Source: Saprospiraceae bacterium (GTDB lineage Bacteria > Bacteroidota > Bacteroidia > Chitinophagales > Saprospiraceae). From it: a stretch of DNA of 64,000 nt. The position numbers were made by a program, and so were the translations under genes. Every line of letters starts with the position of its first letter. The first letter of the stretch is position 1. The notes below the pieces were generated by a model. The model saw only the letters and a program-made list of their open reading frames with translations, was not told the origin of the DNA and searched no databases. Below, in pieces: positions 22,809 to 32,024 of the stretch. The stretch spans positions 1-64,000 of the forward strand of contig JAGQWX010000027.1 in assembly GCA_020436935.1 (NCBI GenBank), given 5' to 3'.

Positions 22809-24833
22809 ATGAGTTTTTTATATCCTTCGTTTTTATGGGCACTTGCAGGTCTTTCGGTTCCGATCATCATACACCTTTTTTATTTTAGAAGGTTTAAGAA
22901 GGTTTATTTTTCCAATACAAGATTTCTACAGGAAATCAAGGAAGAGACCTCTTCCAGAAACAGGCTAAAAAACTTATTGGTCCTGCTGATGCGGTGCCTG
23001 GCCATTGCGGCACTGGTTTTTGCTTTCGCACAACCATTTCTAAAAGAGGATGACGAAGTCAATCTTGGTGAAAAGGCAGTTTCTGTTTTCATAGACAACT
23101 CTTTCTCCATGCAGGGTGAACAACAGAATATTCCTCTGCTGGATGTTGCCAAACAAAGAGCCAGAGATATTGTAAAAGCATATCGCCCCAGTGACCGTTT
23201 TCAGATACTGACCCAGGAATTTGACGGCAGATTCCAAAGACTGCTTTCGCAGGATGAAGCACTGGCCGTCATTGACCAGGTGGAAATTACTCCTTCCGTC
23301 CATCGCCTTTCTCAGGTATTGACCCGGCAAAAACAGGTGGTAAGGGGGGACAACAGGATTGCATATCTGATCTCAGACTTTCAAACCAGTATTACGGATT
23401 TAGAAAGCTGGCAAGATTCAACCATTGAAGTAAATCTCATACCGGTACAGGGAGTAAGGGCAAGAAATGTAGGCATAGATAGCGTTTGGTTTGTTTCGCC
23501 CGTTCCGGTTTTAAATGAGAACAATGCCCTTGTGGTAAAGCTTCACAACTATGGCGAAGAGGATGCTGAAGGGGTAAAACTATCGATTGTCATGGATGGG
23601 CAGGAAAGACCCATTGGAATCGTGGACGTTGTTTCAGGAGGAAGTTCGATTGATACCGTCAATGTAGCCATCACCAAGACGGGTACACAGACCGCGGAAC
23701 TCAAAATTCTGGATTACCCCATACTCTTCGACGACAATTACTTCATTTCATTTTATGTAGATGAAAAAATCAATGTCCTGGTCATTGACGACAGTTATAC
23801 CAATAAATATCTCGATGCTCTTTTCTCAGGAATAGGTTACCTGAACATCAGCCACCAAAACATAGCGCAGATACAATACCAGCAATTTGCCGGGCAACAA
23901 TTGATCATACTGAATGATCTGAGAACTATCTCTTCTGGTCTGGCCAATGAGCTCAAGAACTATTTGGACAAAGGTGGGAAAGTCTTGCTCTTCCCGGGAG
24001 AAAATGCAGACATCAGCGCATACAACAGCTTTTTAGGTCAGGCAGGTGCTGCATCCTATGCTGCTCAGTCGAGCAATGCCCGGGAGGTGTCGGCCATTAA
24101 TTTGTCGGAGTTTGTGTTCAATGATGTTTTTGAAAACAACAATAGAAACCTGACGCTGCCATCGGTCAATTACTCCTACCAGTTCAGTGTAGTCAGCAGT
24201 CTCAATCCTTCAGAAAACATCATGACTTTCAGAGACGGTGGAGCTTTTATTCAAAAATTCAGGGTGGGAGAAGGATTGTTGTATACCTCTGCAGCACCTT
24301 TGAAAGAAGATAAGTCAGACCTCGTAAGACAAGCTGAAATTTTTGTACCAATGGTATACAGAATGGCGATCTCAAAATCAAAGGCAGAGCCAGTTGCTTA
24401 TACCATCGGCGCTGACAGATTTGTAGAAATAAAAAAATCAGGTGATCTTTCTGACGAAGTGACCTACAAATTGGTTGGGGAGAGCGAATTCATTCCAGGG
24501 CAGAGAAATCTTGGACCGAAAGTCGTCCTTGATGTATCGGATCAAATCAAAAAGGCCGGGCTTTACGACGTGGTCCTGGGTAACACCAAGGAAAAAAGTC
24601 TTGCATTCAATTACAATAGGGTAGAATCAGACCTCAATTATACCGACGAAGGGGATTTGGCCTCAGTGGCAGATCGCCAGGGTTTTAATATCATCAACAA
24701 TGAGCAACAGGCGGGTATCAATGTTGCCATCACGCAAAAAGATCAGGGCATTGTGCTTTGGAAATATTTCTTGTGGGCGGCTATTATATTTTTACTTTTG
24801 GAAGCCCTGCTCATCAGATTTATGAAATCATAA
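22809..24833 (+). CDS. BatA-domain membrane protein
   Basis: A 674-residue protein with the N-terminal BatA (aerotolerance regulator) domain: two membrane helices, about 5-25 (YPSFLWALAGLSVPIIIHLF) and 58-78 (LKNLLVLLMRCLAIAALVFA), joined by the basic RRFKKVYFSNTRFLQEIKEE segment. A von Willebrand-A-like region follows (AVSVFIDNSFSMQGEQQN, a DxSxS MIDAS-like motif), then a long periplasmic domain and a final helix near 651-670 (YFLWAAIIFLLLEALLIRFM). Bacteroidota often carry this gene next to a dihydroorotase-like gene, as here (28 bases downstream), so the two are probably co-transcribed. The function is not established. Confidence 0.85.
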   Translation: MSFLYPSFLWALAGLSVPIIIHLFYFRRFKKVYFSNTRFLQEIKEETSSRNRLKNLLVLLMRCLAIAALVFAFAQPFLKEDDEVNLGEKAVSVFIDNSFSMQGEQQNIPLLDVAKQRARDIVKAYRPSDRFQILTQEFDGRFQRLLSQDEALAVIDQVEITPSVHRLSQVLTRQKQVVRGDNRIAYLISDFQTSITDLESWQDSTIEVNLIPVQGVRARNVGIDSVWFVSPVPVLNENNALVVKLHNYGEEDAEGVKLSIVMDGQERPIGIVDVVSGGSSIDTVNVAITKTGTQTAELKILDYPILFDDNYFISFYVDEKINVLVIDDSYTNKYLDALFSGIGYLNISHQNIAQIQYQQFAGQQLIILNDLRTISSGLANELKNYLDKGGKVLLFPGENADISAYNSFLGQAGAASYAAQSSNAREVSAINLSEFVFNDVFENNNRNLTLPSVNYSYQFSVVSSLNPSENIMTFRDGGAFIQKFRVGEGLLYTSAAPLKEDKSDLVRQAEIFVPMVYRMAISKSKAEPVAYTIGADRFVEIKKSGDLSDEVTYKLVGESEFIPGQRNLGPKVVLDVSDQIKKAGLYDVVLGNTKEKSLAFNYNRVESDLNYTDEGDLASVADRQGFNIINNEQQAGINVAITQKDQGIVLWKYFLWAAIIFLLLEALLIRFMKS

Positions 24834-24860
24834 ACACAGTCCAGTCGAAAAAGAATCAAA

Positions 24861-26117
24861 ATGAAGCTGATCATCAGAAATGCCACCATCATCGACTCCA
24901 CTTCACCTTATAATGGGGAGAGAAAAGATATTTATATCAGCAAGGGGAAGATTGAAAAAATTGACGTTTCTATTCCAAACACCGAAGATATCAAAGAGAT
25001 ATCCGGTGATAATCTCCACGTTTCTCCGGGATGGATGGACATCGGATGTCAGATTGGAGAACCTGGCCTGGAGCATCGAGAAACCCTTACGTCTGCCATT
25101 AGAGCAGCGAGAAGGGGAGGATACACAGCGATAGCACCTTTCCCCAATACGGTGCCTGTGCTTCAACAAAAAGCCGCACTCAATGTGTTGAAAGAAGTCG
25201 CTGAGAGAGAAAAATTTCATATTTATCCGATTGCAGCCGCGACCCAGGACTGTAATGGCGATAATATCACTGAAATGTTTGATTTGCACGCAGGGGGAGC
25301 TATAGCTTTCTCTGATGGACTCAAGACCATAGAAAAAAATGGGGTTCTACTCAATGCCCTCAACTATATCAAATCTTTCGACGGATTGTTGATCCATTTT
25401 CCACAGGATGGCCATCTGGCATCTGGTGGACAAATGCATGAAGGAAAGGTAAGCACATATCTTGGGATGAAGGGCATACCCTCGGTTGCCGAGAGTGTTG
25501 TCCTCAGAAGGGATATCGGTCTTTGGCAGTACAGCGATTCCAGAATGTGTATTTATGGAGTCTCCACAGCAGAGTCGGCAAAGATTTTGAAAGAAGCAAA
25601 GTCAGATAAATTGTCAGCCATCGTTCCATACCTCAATCTGGTCATGGAGGATAATGACCTGGATGATTTTGACAGCAATCTGAAGGTAATGCCTCCGATC
25701 CGATCTAAAAAAGATGGTGCTGAGCTTTTAAAGGCACTCAAGGAAAATACGATTTCAGCCATCTCCAGTAACCATTATCCTCTGGATGAAGAGGCCAAAA
25801 AACTGGAGTTTACCTATGCTAAGTTTGGTGCGTCCGGACTTGAGACCTGTTTTGCTGCACTCAATGGCAGTCTCAATGAAAAAATTGGACTTCAGGTCAT
25901 TGTTGACAAGCTGGCACATGGTCCCCGAAAAGTTCTGAAAGTGGAAGAAGTGAGTGTGGTTGAAGGTAAGGTTGCAGAACTGACGATTTTTGATCCAAAT
26001 ATGTCCTGGTCATTTGATAAGACCTTGTCCAAATCAGACAATAATCCATTTCTTGGCAGTCAGTTGAAGGGTAGGGTGATTGGCACCTATGTCAAAAGCC
26101 AGTATTTCAAGGCCTAG
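24861..26117 (+). CDS. Dihydroorotase-like protein lacking metal ligands
   Basis: A 418-residue amidohydrolase-fold protein, clearly homologous to dihydroorotase: VSPGWMDIGCQIGEPGLEHR, FPNTVPVLQQ, MHEGKVSTYLGMKGIPSVAE and NLKVMPPIRSKKDGAELLKA. The metal-binding residues are, however, replaced: the D-x-H-x-H motif reads D60-I-G-C-Q64, the usual HISHVST reads CIYGVST, and TDHAPH reads SSNHYPL. It is therefore unlikely to be an ordinary zinc dihydroorotase. Similar ligand-poor forms occur across Bacteroidota and are usually named PyrC by homology; they may be non-catalytic partners or have another activity. It follows the BatA gene by 28 bases. Confidence 0.85.
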   Translation: MKLIIRNATIIDSTSPYNGERKDIYISKGKIEKIDVSIPNTEDIKEISGDNLHVSPGWMDIGCQIGEPGLEHRETLTSAIRAARRGGYTAIAPFPNTVPVLQQKAALNVLKEVAEREKFHIYPIAAATQDCNGDNITEMFDLHAGGAIAFSDGLKTIEKNGVLLNALNYIKSFDGLLIHFPQDGHLASGGQMHEGKVSTYLGMKGIPSVAESVVLRRDIGLWQYSDSRMCIYGVSTAESAKILKEAKSDKLSAIVPYLNLVMEDNDLDDFDSNLKVMPPIRSKKDGAELLKALKENTISAISSNHYPLDEEAKKLEFTYAKFGASGLETCFAALNGSLNEKIGLQVIVDKLAHGPRKVLKVEEVSVVEGKVAELTIFDPNMSWSFDKTLSKSDNNPFLGSQLKGRVIGTYVKSQYFKA

Positions 26118-26340
26118 GTGGATCTTGAACATTCAAGGACCCGTTTAGTATAATACAAAACTCCATTTATACTTAGGTTTCAAGTAGCATGGCGACAGTA
26201 ATGTTCATGTAAAGTGCGTGTTCAAGAATATTTTAAAACATGCCGACAATCGAGGAATCAAATAAGCCTTGCTACAAGGTTAAAATCGTGGGTTAAGATT
26301 TTAGCAAAAGCCCTTATCTTGCATCAAAAGAAATTAAACT

Positions 26341-27651
26341 TTGCGGAGCTTTAAACTAGGCGTAGTCTGGCGTCTTTGTCTCATTTTTACCCTTACTGTC
26401 TTGACAGTGCTCGCATATTTAAAATATGGGTACCCTCCTGCAATAGCCTTGTTTTTCCTTACTTCCATTTTTGGGTATGACTTGTATCAATATGCCATAG
26501 CAGTCAATAGAAAGCTAAAGCGATTGTTCGAATCGATCCAGTACCAGGACTTTGCCATCACCTTCAGAGCTGATTCCTATAAAGGCAACAGCTTTTCTGA
26601 CCTCAATCAGGAATTGAATGCGGTGATCAGAAGTTTCAATCAAGTAAGAGCGGAGCGGGAGTCTATCATTCACTTTATTCAGGCCATCATCCAGCAAATC
26701 AATGTGGGCATCATGTCTTACAATACTGATGGGAAAGTGGAGCTCTCCAACCAGGCCATTCACAAGCTCCTGGGCATTTACAAGATTTCCCACATATCAG
26801 ACATCCACCACGAAGAATTTCTTGAATGTCTTGACACGCTCCAGTCCGGGCAAAACCGCCTGGTCACCCACAATAACAATGAGCTTTCAGTTGGGGTAAA
26901 GGAAATCATACTTCGCGACAGAAGAATCCGACTGGTCACGGTGCACAACATCAGGTCAGAATTACAAAACAGAGAACTCGAGGCTTGGCAAAACCTGACC
27001 AAGGTACTGAGGCATGAAATTATGAATTCAGTCACCCCAATTGTCTCGCTTTCAGAAACCATGAAAGACATCATCCATCACGATTTTCATGATGTACAGG
27101 AAGAAAAGCACAAAATGGCAGTGGAGGATTTGCAACAAGCTGTTGATACCATTGTCGCGAGAAGCAAGGGCATCATGCACTTTGTCTTTGCCTATAGAGA
27201 ATTCACCAGTATTCCACAGCCCATATTCAAAGAAACCATTGTTTCAGACTTGTTTGAGAATATAAAGACGCTGTACGAGGGCAGGCCGAACGGTGAACTT
27301 TCCATCGAGATCAAAAACGACTTCCCTTTGTTCATTGACACAGATCAGATTTCTCAGGTACTCATCAATCTGATCAAAAATGCCTTTGAGTCCGTACCAA
27401 AGACCACACAAGCAAAGGTGAGTTTAATTGCCTACATCCAGGACCAACAAAAAATCATCGAAGTCCAGGACAATGGCACCGGTGTCCCGTCAGATAAAAT
27501 TGATCAAATCTTTGTTCCCTTCTTTACCACAAAACCAGAAGGTTCAGGCATAGGCCTCAGCCTGTCTCGTCAGATCATGCACCTCCACAATGGCAACATT
27601 ACTTATAAGTCCAATGAGCCCGGGGGTGCCATTTTTGTTTTACAATTTTAG
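26341..27651 (+). CDS. Membrane sensor histidine kinase (NtrY-like)
   Basis: A 436-residue sensor kinase. Two membrane helices near 9-27 and 30-50 are followed by a coiled stretch, a PAS-like domain (NVGIMSYNTDGKVELSNQAI), and the kinase core: H-box LRHEIMNSVTP with His225, N-box LINLIKNAFESV, G1 IEVQDNGTGVPSDKI and G2 KPEGSGIGLSLSRQI. The short membrane part with no real periplasmic domain suggests sensing within the membrane or cytoplasm. The start codon seems to be TTG at 26341; no ATG precedes the first helix. No response regulator gene is adjacent, so its partner is elsewhere. The origin-like repeat region lies just downstream. Confidence 0.88.
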   Translation: MRSFKLGVVWRLCLIFTLTVLTVLAYLKYGYPPAIALFFLTSIFGYDLYQYAIAVNRKLKRLFESIQYQDFAITFRADSYKGNSFSDLNQELNAVIRSFNQVRAERESIIHFIQAIIQQINVGIMSYNTDGKVELSNQAIHKLLGIYKISHISDIHHEEFLECLDTLQSGQNRLVTHNNNELSVGVKEIILRDRRIRLVTVHNIRSELQNRELEAWQNLTKVLRHEIMNSVTPIVSLSETMKDIIHHDFHDVQEEKHKMAVEDLQQAVDTIVARSKGIMHFVFAYREFTSIPQPIFKETIVSDLFENIKTLYEGRPNGELSIEIKNDFPLFIDTDQISQVLINLIKNAFESVPKTTQAKVSLIAYIQDQQKIIEVQDNGTGVPSDKIDQIFVPFFTTKPEGSGIGLSLSRQIMHLHNGNITYKSNEPGGAIFVLQF

Positions 27652-27690
27652 CCAACAGAAGTTGGAGAAATCTTGAAAGCATTGGCCCAG

Positions 27691-27846
27691 TTTTTCACAT
27701 GTCTTTGTGGAAAAACCTCCAAAAAATGTGGATAAGTGGCCATCTAGCTCAAGCTGTCAGACATGTGTCAGACATATGTCTGATATAATTACGTTTTCCA
27801 CAGGGCTTTTGTGGAAAACCATGCAAAATTGGGTGAGTTATCAACA
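27691..27846. other. Cluster of six DnaA-box-like sites (candidate origin or DnaA-binding locus)
   Basis: Six 9-mers fit or nearly fit the DnaA box TTWTNCACA in 156 bases: TTTTTCACA (27691, +), TGTGGAAAA (27706, -), the perfect TGTGGATAA (27727, -, complement TTATCCACA), TTTTCCACA (27794, +), TGTGGAAAA (27810, -) and TTATCAACA (27838, +, one mismatch). They flank a block of 11-bp repeats. Against a chromosomal origin: the genes on both sides point toward this locus, not away, and no dnaA or usual origin neighbour is seen. Two of the box pairs are inverted and could simply be hairpins behind the kinase gene. Confidence 0.45.
27755..27787. repeat. Three 11-bp tandem units built on TGTCWGACAT
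   Basis: TGTCAGACATG (27755), TGTCAGACATA (27766) and the diverged TGTCTGATATA (27777) follow each other with an exact 11-bp period, one helical turn. The last two units form a perfect 16-bp palindrome, TCAGACATATGTCTGA, at 27768-27783. This resembles iterons or a cooperative protein-binding array. Confidence 0.7.
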
Positions 27847-27854
27847 TTTCTCTC

Positions 27855-27886
27855 AAAAGTGGTCAGACGTGCTTCTGACCACTTTT
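27855..27886. terminator. 13-bp perfect hairpin
   Basis: AAAAGTGGTCAGA (27855-27867) and TCTGACCACTTTT (27874-27886) form a perfect 13-bp stem with a 6-base loop. It could end transcription of the kinase unit from either side (A-rich left arm, T-rich right arm). It also contains the GTCAGAC core of the tandem repeats upstream, so it may instead belong to that array. Confidence 0.55.
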
Positions 27887-27986
27887 AGATCGGTATTGTA
27901 CCATGATAAAAATGTTGAAAATTATTTGTCACACTGGCATACAATCCTACTTATTCAATAAGTGTATCAAAAATAAAAATACGTTT

Positions 27987-28706
27987 ATGAGAAAAAGTTT
28001 TGTCTTTATGCTAATCGCACTCTTCTTTCTTGGTTCATGCGATAGTGAAGTTGGGTTGGTAAATGAAAGCAATGATGGTAATTTACAAGATCATCTAAGT
28101 GATAGGAATATCATGCCTTTTCAGATATTTACTGAAATCCCTACGGCTTCTATTTTCCAGTTTTTTAAGCTCAATCCCAAAAAATTAAAATCCAATACCA
28201 AACAACTTCTGGCCAAAGAATTAGCTCCGGTTGTTCCTGTTTATTTGATCACAGACTCCAATCAAACGCCAATAGCTGTACCTGGTGCAACATTTAGGAC
28301 AAATGAGATGTATTCGTATTATGGTACTGGGGGATTTAAGGTTTTCAAATCTGTTGACAGAGATGTGAATCGGGCAGTTGAACAAAGATATCTTGTTAAT
28401 TTTAAGTTGCCTGAAGGAACTGCACCTGGAGATACGAATGGTAAAGTCGTACACGTAAATTTTGCATCACCTGTAAACTATTTTGGTGGATGGTTTTCTG
28501 GCGATCCTGTTTTCGAAGAATCTGGAGGTCTAACCCATTTGGTTCAATTTCAAATCAACGGGGAAGTTGTTGCAGAACAAGACATCAGCAATGGCTTACC
28601 TGTGTTTATTGGAGTGCAAATGGAAAATCCCTTTACAGAAATTACCATTGTTCCATTAGGAGGACTCACAAGCGCATACCACTTTGACAGACCGTCATTT
28701 AAATAA
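27987..28706 (+). CDS. Lipoprotein of unknown function
   Basis: A 239-residue lipoprotein from ATG 27987; the frame reaches back to 27903 but the lipoprotein signal RKSFVFMLIALFFLGSC, lipid cysteine near residue 18, follows the later start. The mature part contains VPVYLITDSNQTPIAVPGAT, HVNFASPVNYFGGWFSGDPV and EITIVPLGGLTSAYHFDRPS, consistent with a beta-rich, jelly-roll-like domain seen in secreted proteins, but no family is recognised. It stands alone, between the repeat-rich region and a strong bidirectional terminator. Confidence 0.7.
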   Translation: MRKSFVFMLIALFFLGSCDSEVGLVNESNDGNLQDHLSDRNIMPFQIFTEIPTASIFQFFKLNPKKLKSNTKQLLAKELAPVVPVYLITDSNQTPIAVPGATFRTNEMYSYYGTGGFKVFKSVDRDVNRAVEQRYLVNFKLPEGTAPGDTNGKVVHVNFASPVNYFGGWFSGDPVFEESGGLTHLVQFQINGEVVAEQDISNGLPVFIGVQMENPFTEITIVPLGGLTSAYHFDRPSFK

Positions 28707-28712
28707 ATAAAA

Positions 28713-28745
28713 ATACCCTGGTCAGGATTTTTCTGACCAGGGTAT
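28713..28745. terminator. Bidirectional terminator between lipoprotein gene and leuB
   Basis: ATACCCTGGTCAG (28713-28725) and CTGACCAGGGTAT (28733-28745) form a perfect 13-bp stem with loop GATTTTT, 7 bases after the + strand stop and 23 bases beyond the leuB stop. The convergent position suits termination from both sides. Confidence 0.8.
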
Positions 28746-28767
28746 ATATCTTGAAAGAAAGACATCC

Positions 28768-29826
28768 TTATACATTGGCTGCCAACCAATCGCCTACTTC
28801 AGAAGTGCTGTAGGCCTTACCAGTGCCGGCAATATCAACAGTTACAATTCCCTGATCCAATGAAGCATCCACTACTTTTCTGATGGCTGCAGCTTCATCG
28901 TACAATTTGAATGCGTATTCAAACATCATGGCTGCAGACAGGACTGTACCCAATGGATTGGCGATGTTCTTGCCGGCTGCCTGCGGGTAACTGCCATGAA
29001 TAGGTTCAAACACTGAAGTGTGGATACCAATGGAAGCAGAAGGCATCAAACCCATGGAACCTGAGATGACCGAAGCCTCATCGGTAAGGATATCACCAAA
29101 CATATTCTCTGTGACCATTACATCAAATCCTTCAGGCCACTGGATGATACGCATAGCAGCGGCGTCTACAAAAAGGTATTCTGTTGTTACTTCCGGATAT
29201 TCTTTTTCCAGAGATTGGCCTACCTCTCTCCAAAGTCTTGACGTTTCAAGTACGTTGGCCTTGTCTACGATCGTCAGCTTTTTTCTTCTGGCCATAGCGT
29301 ATTCGTAAGCCAGTCTGATGATTCTTTCGACTTCTTCTTTGGTATATTCACATACGTCCCAGGCCTTGTCTCTTGCCTCATTCCTGCCCTTGTCGCCAAA
29401 GTAAATACCGCCGGTAAGCTCTCTGATACAAACAAAGTCTGCATTTTCAATCAGTTCTGTCCTTAAGGGAGATTTGTGGAGTAGGGAAGGGAATACAAGT
29501 GTTGGCCTGATGTTGGCGTACAATCCAAGTTTTTTCCTCATTGCAAGCAAGCCTTGCTCAGGTCTGACCTTTGCTGAAGGGTCATTGTCAAATTTTGGGT
29601 GTCCGATGGCACCGAACAAAACCGCATCAGCGTTCATACAAACTTCGTGCGTTTCATCCGGATATGGATTGCCAACGGCATCGATAGCTGAAGCTCCTGT
29701 CAGTGCTTCGGTATAATTGATTTCATGTCCAAATTTACTTGCAACGACGTCTACTACTTTGATGGCCTGTGCTATTACTTCAGGTCCGATACCGTCGCCT
29801 GCCAATACTGCAATGTTGAGTTTCAT
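28768..29826 (-). CDS. leuB: 3-isopropylmalate dehydrogenase LeuB
   Basis: A 352-residue isopropylmalate dehydrogenase. It begins [20 protein letters not shown]; contains the substrate and cofactor blocks [20 protein letters not shown] and the signature [20 protein letters not shown], and ends normally. It oxidises and decarboxylates 3-isopropylmalate to 2-oxoisocaproate with NAD+ in leucine biosynthesis, in the cytosol. It is the last gene of the leuC-leuD-leuA-leuB run on the minus strand, 28 bases after leuA, and is followed by a strong terminator. Length is normal for the family. Confidence 0.96.
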   Translation of the reverse strand: MKLNIAVLAGDGIGPEVIAQAIKVVDVVASKFGHEINYTEALTGASAIDAVGNPYPDETHEVCMNADAVLFGAIGHPKFDNDPSAKVRPEQGLLAMRKKLGLYANIRPTLVFPSLLHKSPLRTELIENADFVCIRELTGGIYFGDKGRNEARDKAWDVCEYTKEEVERIIRLAYEYAMARRKKLTIVDKANVLETSRLWREVGQSLEKEYPEVTTEYLFVDAAAMRIIQWPEGFDVMVTENMFGDILTDEASVISGSMGLMPSASIGIHTSVFEPIHGSYPQAAGKNIANPLGTVLSAAMMFEYAFKLYDEAAAIRKVVDASLDQGIVTVDIAGTGKAYSTSEVGDWLAANV

Positions 29827-29854
29827 ATTTTATCCAATGATTATTTTTACCTTA

Positions 29855-31378
29855 TTACTCAATAATGATGTTGAGTACTTTTTGCGTGGCTTTGATGGCA
29901 GAAACAGTCTGATCTGAGTCAAGTCCACGTGTTTTAAATTCCTTTTTATTGTAATTCCAGGTGATGATCGTCTCGCAAAGCGCATCAGTATCACCTCCCG
30001 GAGGTATGCGCACGAAGTAGTCCACAAGCCTTGGCAACTTGATTTTTTTCTTATCGAAAATTTTACCCAAGGCTTTCATGAAGGCGTCATATTGCCCATC
30101 TCCCTGGGCATTTTCCTCGAATATCTCTTCTCCAAAAGCAATCTTCACAGTCGCTGATGGGTTGAGATTGGCTGCATGTGTCAGGACATAGTTGACAATT
30201 TGCACTGTGTTTGCTATGGCATTGCTGTCGAGAACGTCTGAAATGATGAATGGTAAATCTTCCTTGGTCACCACTTCTTTTTTATCGCCTAGCGCAATGA
30301 TATGTGCCGTTACTTTTTTGAGATCTTCGTCTGCAAGGTAGATGCCGAGGTCTCTCAGGTTGTTCTCAATGTTGGCTTTTCCGCTTGTCTTTCCTAAGGC
30401 ATAAACCCTTTTTCTGCCAAATCGCTCCGGCATCAACTCACTGAAGTACAAATTGTTTTTTTTGTCTCCATCGGCATGAATGCCTGCGGTTTGAGTAAAG
30501 ACATTTTCTCCTACAATTGGCTTATTCTCAGGTATTCTCAGTCCGGAGAAAGTTTCAACGATCTTAGAAACGGTGTAAAGGGATTCTTCCACTACAGAAG
30601 TCTCCACGTCTTTGACAAAATCCTTGATGACAGCTATTGCAGAAGCCAGTGGGGCATTTCCCGCACGCTCACCCATACCATTTACGGTAAGGTGAATGCC
30701 ATGAACACCCTCCATTACCGCGGCGAGCACATTGGCTGTACCGAGGTCATAGTCGTTGTGCGCGTGAAATTCAAAATGATGCTTGGGATATCTATCCAGT
30801 GTTTGCCTGATGAAATTTGTTGTTTCCTTTGGTGTTAATATGCCCAAAGTGTCGGGCAGGAGAATTCTTCTTACACTGGTCTTACTTGTGAGGAAGTCCA
30901 AAAACTGGAAGACATATTCAGGAGAATTGCGCATGCCATTGCTCCAGTCTTCGAGGTAAACATTGACAATCAGATCATTGGCTTCAGCCCTTTCGAATTC
31001 TCTGGCGATGTCTTCAAAGTGTTGCTCAGGCGTTTTCCTCAACTGGTGTTTGAGGTGGTTGAGGGAACCTTTGGTCAAAAGATTCATCACTTTCGCTCCC
31101 GCCTTTTTCATCCATTCAATAGAAACTCCTCCATCCACAAAAGTGAGTACTTCAACTTTTTCCAGCATCTGATGTGCTTCTGCCCATCTGGTGATGCCCT
31201 GGACCGATTGCAATTCTCCGTCTGATACTCTGGCGGAGGCAACTTCAATCCTGTCCACTTTTACCTCTTGCAGCAACAATTGCGCAATGGTGAGCTTCTC
31301 AGAAACGGAAAATGAGACACTGTTTGTCTGCTCTCCATCCCGGAGCGTTGTATCCATTACCTCAACATATCGCTGCAT
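29855..31378 (-). CDS. leuA: 2-isopropylmalate synthase (LeuA/CimA family)
   Basis: A 507-residue HMGL-like acyltransferase: DTTLRDGEQTNSVSFSVSEK at the N-terminus, metal-binding HAH in FEFHAHNDYDLGTANVL, and the signature LTVNGMGERAGNAPLASAI; a C-terminal LeuA-type regulatory domain follows (about 380-507). It condenses acetyl-CoA with 2-oxoisovalerate in leucine synthesis. The sequence also resembles citramalate synthases, which use pyruvate, and the substrate cannot be fixed from motifs alone; its place between leuD and leuB favours the leucine role. Spacing to the neighbours is 27 bases to leuD and 28 to leuB, an operon arrangement. Confidence 0.88.
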   Translation of the reverse strand: MQRYVEVMDTTLRDGEQTNSVSFSVSEKLTIAQLLLQEVKVDRIEVASARVSDGELQSVQGITRWAEAHQMLEKVEVLTFVDGGVSIEWMKKAGAKVMNLLTKGSLNHLKHQLRKTPEQHFEDIAREFERAEANDLIVNVYLEDWSNGMRNSPEYVFQFLDFLTSKTSVRRILLPDTLGILTPKETTNFIRQTLDRYPKHHFEFHAHNDYDLGTANVLAAVMEGVHGIHLTVNGMGERAGNAPLASAIAVIKDFVKDVETSVVEESLYTVSKIVETFSGLRIPENKPIVGENVFTQTAGIHADGDKKNNLYFSELMPERFGRKRVYALGKTSGKANIENNLRDLGIYLADEDLKKVTAHIIALGDKKEVVTKEDLPFIISDVLDSNAIANTVQIVNYVLTHAANLNPSATVKIAFGEEIFEENAQGDGQYDAFMKALGKIFDKKKIKLPRLVDYFVRIPPGGDTDALCETIITWNYNKKEFKTRGLDSDQTVSAIKATQKVLNIIIE

Positions 31379-31405
31379 AAGTTCTTTTGAAATGTGGTGT
31401 ACTCT

Positions 31406-32002
31406 TTAGAAAGGTCTTGTGGCGGTAAAAGTCTGAATGTCTCCTTTGAGAGATTGTAGAAAATCAATATCGTCATAACCATTGAGCATATTGTTTTTCT
31501 TATACCCATTGATGGCAAATGATTCTGATTCTCCGGTGGCCATGATGGTGACAGTTTGCTCTGGCAAATTGACCTCGATGTGTGTGTTCTCATCTGCCTC
31601 GATGGCCTTGAAAATTTTGTCTAGGAAATCATCGCTTACCTGTGCAGGTAATACGCCGATATTGAGACAGTTGTTTCTGAATATATCAGCAAAAAAGCTA
31701 GAAATCACACATCGGAAGCCATAGTCGTAAATAGACCAAACGGCGTGTTCACGGCTTGATCCGCAGCCAAAGTTTTTGCCGGCTACCAATATTTTACCGT
31801 TGTATTTTGGATTGTTCAAAACGAAGTCTTCTTTAGGACTATCATCGTTGTTGTATCTCCAGTCTCTGAATAAAGCTTCACCAAAACCTTTACGCTCGGT
31901 TGCTTTCAAAAATCTTGCAGGAATGATTTGATCAGTATCTACATTTTCGATGGGCAATGGTACTGCCGTGCTGATCAATACAGTGAATTTATCGTAAGCC
32001 AT
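31406..32002 (-). CDS. leuD: 3-isopropylmalate dehydratase small subunit LeuD
   Basis: A 198-residue small subunit beginning MAYDKFTVLISTAVPLPIEN, with NVDTDQIIPARFLKATERKG and the swivel-domain motif KNFGCGSSREHAVWSIYDYG. The frame is open further upstream into leuC, but ATG 32002 is the conserved start and leaves 22 bases between the two genes. With LeuC it isomerises 2-isopropylmalate to 3-isopropylmalate. Confidence 0.94.
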   Translation of the reverse strand: MAYDKFTVLISTAVPLPIENVDTDQIIPARFLKATERKGFGEALFRDWRYNNDDSPKEDFVLNNPKYNGKILVAGKNFGCGSSREHAVWSIYDYGFRCVISSFFADIFRNNCLNIGVLPAQVSDDFLDKIFKAIEADENTHIEVNLPEQTVTIMATGESESFAINGYKKNNMLNGYDDIDFLQSLKGDIQTFTATRPF

Positions 32003-32024
32003 TGTGTACTTCTTCTTTTTTAGA

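Noticed and set aside
27691-27886. CRISPR array
   Set aside because: The repeats are only 11 bp, directly adjacent without spacers, and too few; this is an iteron-like block instead.
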